From DASXMX01 sp036794395 (GTDB lineage: Bacteria; Planctomycetota; Phycisphaerae; Tepidisphaerales; Tepidisphaeraceae), in assembly GCA_036794395.1 (NCBI GenBank), contig DAIRGS010000347.1:1-7500 (forward strand): a DNA stretch of 7,500 nucleotides, written 5' to 3'. Positions within the stretch are counted from its first letter, which is position 1, and the number at the start of each line of letters is the position of its first letter. A program made the translations under genes and the position numbers. Below the pieces are notes generated by a model. That model searched no databases. It was not told the DNA's origin and saw nothing but the letters and a program-made list of their open reading frames with translations. Below are positions 5,436 to 7,500 of this stretch, one piece after another.

Positions 5436-7358
5436 ATGTCCTCTATGTCCAGTGCACCGAGTAAAGCAGCAGGCGCGGCCGGTTCGCGCGCCAGGGTTCC
5501 GTTGTTCACCATGGAAGCATGGGCGCCGCTGAAAGTGGAGTTGTTCCGATCGCTGTGGATCGCAACCTCGATCGCACAGATCGGCACCTGGACCCGCGAA
5601 GCCGCGGGGCCAACGCTCATGGAGCATCTGACCAGCTCCTGGTCCAACACGCCCGCGATGGTTGGGAAAGTGCTGACATTCTCCAACTTGCCGATTTGCC
5701 TTTTCTCGGTCTTCGCCGGCGCCCTGGCCGACGTGCTCGATCGACGCCGCCTGCTGATCGTCACGCAGGTGTGGATGATTATCGTATCCGTCGTTCTGGG
5801 TGTGCTAACCTACACAGGGCACATCAATCCCAGCGGACTGCTGGCGATGACGTTTCTTTTGGGCTTGGGAACCGCGGCCTTCGGTCCCGCGCTTCAAGCG
5901 GTGCTGCCGGAACTCGTCCCCAAAGAGCATTTTGCCCTGGCCATCAATATGAACAGCATCGCGCTTAACGTGGCGCGCGCGCTCGGCCCGGCGTTGTTCA
6001 TTGTGGTCGTCACGTTCATTCCGGGCGATCGCGGAGCGGGCGTGTCATTCCTTCTAACCGGAGCGTCATTCACCGCCGCGGCTTGGGTCCTGTTCCGATG
6101 GAAGCGAACGCCCCAACGCGCCGCGGTTCACGGCGAGGAAATGTGGAACGCCATCCGCGCCGGATTCCGATACACCATTCACTCCCCAGCCAACCGCGCC
6201 ATCCTCGTGCGCGTCTTTACCTTTATCGTGCCGGCGGCCGTCATCTGGTCGCAGATTCCGATCATCGCCACCAGCCAGTTGCACGCCGGCCAGGCGCCGG
6301 GGCAGCACATGACCGCACAGGAGATGCAGAGAATCTCCGCCCTGCTGTTTGCCTTTGTAGGTACCGGCGCGATCTTTGGCGTCCTACTGATGCCTGGCCT
6401 TCACGGGAGATACAAAATCGATCCCGTCGTCAACCTCTGCACCGCCCTTTTCGCAATCGGACTTATCCTGCTGGCCTACGTTCATTCCCTCTGGATCGCG
6501 GCGGCGATCCTGATCTTTCTCGGCATCAACTGGGTCATCATCCCAACCAACTTCAACACCGCGACCCAGAAATCCGTTCCAATGTGGGTCAAGGGCCGGG
6601 CGATTTCGTTCTATCTCACCGTGTTGTTCGGCTCGTTCGCCATCGCCGGCGAATTGTGGGGTCGCGTTACCACGCACTTCTCGATCCACACCTCCCTCCT
6701 GGCCGGAGGCATCTCCATGATGGCGATGCTCGTCCTGGCCATCTGGTTCCCCCTCACCCTCAATGAAGGCAAAGACCTCGCACTTGCCCGCACCGGCCCC
6801 CCGCCGGAAGATCTGCTTGGACCCAAACCCGAAGCCGCCGGCCCTGTCCAGGTTGCGATCCGCTACGGCGTCCCCACCCATCGCGTCGAAGGGTTTAACG
6901 GCCTACTCAACGATCTCCGCCGCACCCGGTTGCGCAATGGCGCCAGCCAGTGGATTGTCGAACGAACCGATACCAGCGCCACCCAATGTGAGCTCGCTGA
7001 GCATATAATTTTCCGCTCCTGGCAGGAATACACCCGTTACCACAGCCGCACCACGAAATGGGATCAGATGCTCGAAGCGCTCGCGCGCGAGTATCACATT
7101 GGCACCGAGCCCCCGTCCGCATTTACCCCCGCCACCCGTCGCGCCGCGACAGCCGTCCCGAGTGGATCCAGCTCAACCCGATCTCAGGTCTCCGCGACAT
7201 CCGCGAGAAGTGCAACGCCAATGATGCTCAGCTCTGAACAAACCCGCGACCGCGTGACTCGCGGCTTGGATCGAATCATCGACGAAATGTTCCTGGCCTA
7301 CGACCGCATCTCCCAGCCCGGCATCCCCCGCCGCGGCCCGACCCCTCGAGATCGATAG
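5436..7358 (+). CDS. MFS_3-type permease fused to a C-terminal ABM-like domain
   Basis: 640 residues from ATG 5436. The start is uncertain: ATGs at 5319, 5409, 5445 and 5511 are in frame and none has a good SD site. Residues about 35-450 contain twelve hydrophobic segments of a major facilitator. After the second segment GALADVLDRRR (95-105) is a form of MFS motif A. The sequence resembles the EntS/MFS_3 group of proton-driven exporters, which includes siderophore and drug exporters; substrate unknown. Residues about 470-556 (PVQVAIRYGV ... ALAREYHIG) form a soluble ferredoxin-like domain of the antibiotic biosynthesis monooxygenase (ABM) type, with LRRTRLRNGA and EHIIFRSWQEYTRYH as typical segments; this fusion recurs in MFS_3 proteins. 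It should lie on the cytoplasmic side. The last 80 residues are a Ser/Thr/Ala/Pro-rich linker followed by a predicted amphipathic helix around TRDRVTRGLDRIIDEMF. The nearest upstream gene is divergent, so it probably has its own promoter. Confidence 0.88.
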   Translation: MSSMSSAPSKAAGAAGSRARVPLFTMEAWAPLKVELFRSLWIATSIAQIGTWTREAAGPTLMEHLTSSWSNTPAMVGKVLTFSNLPICLFSVFAGALADVLDRRRLLIVTQVWMIIVSVVLGVLTYTGHINPSGLLAMTFLLGLGTAAFGPALQAVLPELVPKEHFALAINMNSIALNVARALGPALFIVVVTFIPGDRGAGVSFLLTGASFTAAAWVLFRWKRTPQRAAVHGEEMWNAIRAGFRYTIHSPANRAILVRVFTFIVPAAVIWSQIPIIATSQLHAGQAPGQHMTAQEMQRISALLFAFVGTGAIFGVLLMPGLHGRYKIDPVVNLCTALFAIGLILLAYVHSLWIAAAILIFLGINWVIIPTNFNTATQKSVPMWVKGRAISFYLTVLFGSFAIAGELWGRVTTHFSIHTSLLAGGISMMAMLVLAIWFPLTLNEGKDLALARTGPPPEDLLGPKPEAAGPVQVAIRYGVPTHRVEGFNGLLNDLRRTRLRNGASQWIVERTDTSATQCELAEHIIFRSWQEYTRYHSRTTKWDQMLEALAREYHIGTEPPSAFTPATRRAATAVPSGSSSTRSQVSATSARSATPMMLSSEQTRDRVTRGLDRIIDEMFLAYDRISQPGIPRRGPTPRDR

Positions 7359-7373
7359 ATAAAAACGATTTAA

Positions 7374-7442
7374 CACGAAGGCACGAAGCCACGAAGAATG
7401 CAAAGAAGAATTAACCACGGAGAACACTGAGTGAGCACAGAG
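7374..7442. repeat. CACGAAG / CACGGAG / CACAGAG intergenic repeat tract
   Basis: Three exact CACGAAG units occur at 8-base spacing (7374, 7382, 7390). After a 19-base A/G-rich stretch come related units CACGGAG (7416), CACTGAG (7425) and CACAGAG (7436). The composition shifts abruptly from the GC-rich coding sequence to A/G-rich on this strand. Tracts of this form, starting AACCACGGAG or AACACGAAG, are familiar to me as frequent intergenic repeats in environmental bacterial genomes; their origin and function are not established. The tract begins 16 bases after the permease stop codon. Confidence 0.7.
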
Positions 7443-7477
7443 AAAGAATGATCGTCGAGTAGAGAAGAGGCGCAGTC

Positions 7478-7500
7478 ATGTTTAGACCAATGACTTCCAG
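7478..7500 (+). CDS. Possible start of a downstream gene (cut by window end)
   Basis: ATG at 7478 opens a frame reading MFRPMTS to the window edge, with a purine-rich AGAAGAGG ending eight bases upstream that could serve as a ribosome-binding site. Only seven codons are visible, so neither family nor reality of the gene can be judged. It follows directly on the repeat tract. Confidence 0.3.

Noticed and set aside
7374..7442. CRISPR array
   Set aside because: The units are only seven bases long with one- to four-base intervals and drift in sequence; no 25-40 base repeats with unique spacers are present.

Overview
The window reads as ordinary chromosomal DNA from a GC-rich, free-living environmental bacterium, most probably a planctomycete or another member of the PVC group; Acidobacteria is the main alternative. 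The evidence is the combination of a secreted DUF1080 (3-keto-disaccharide hydrolase family) protein, a Tat-signal Gfo/Idh/MocA oxidoreductase, a YncE-propeller/phosphoesterase lipoprotein, and intergenic palindromes of types I recall as common in such genomes. No rRNA, tRNA, CRISPR array, transposase or phage gene is visible.

Layout: 1-119 is a leader with a degenerate 24-bp tandem repeat; 120-791 (+) encodes a DUF1080 protein; 792-880 is a spacer with a GC-rich hairpin; 881-3574 (+) encodes an 897-residue lipoprotein joining a beta-propeller to an alkaline-phosphatase-superfamily domain; 3575-3921 is the gap between convergent genes and holds two strong palindromic repeats; 3922-5277 (-) encodes the Tat-exported Gfo/Idh/MocA protein with a clear GGAGGA ribosome site; 5278-5435 is a divergent promoter region; 5436-7358 (+) encodes a 12-helix MFS permease fused to a ferredoxin-like (ABM-type) C-terminal domain and a low-complexity tail; 7374-7442 is a CACGAAG/CACGGAG/CACAGAG repeat; a further gene may begin at 7478.

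Taken together, three of the four proteins appear to be exported or surface-bound and two of them (DUF1080 and Gfo/Idh) belong to families that can cooperate in C3-keto-glycoside breakdown. They lie in opposite orientations with another gene between them, so joint function is inference. The propeller-phosphoesterase suggests phosphate-ester cleavage at the cell surface. The permease is an MFS_3-type exporter of unknown substrate.

I do not see a clearly new multi-gene system here. The items most worth a second look are the set of different palindromic or tandem repeats confined to the gaps, the fused C-terminal domain and tail of the permease, and substitutions around the metal-binding motif of the phosphoesterase domain.
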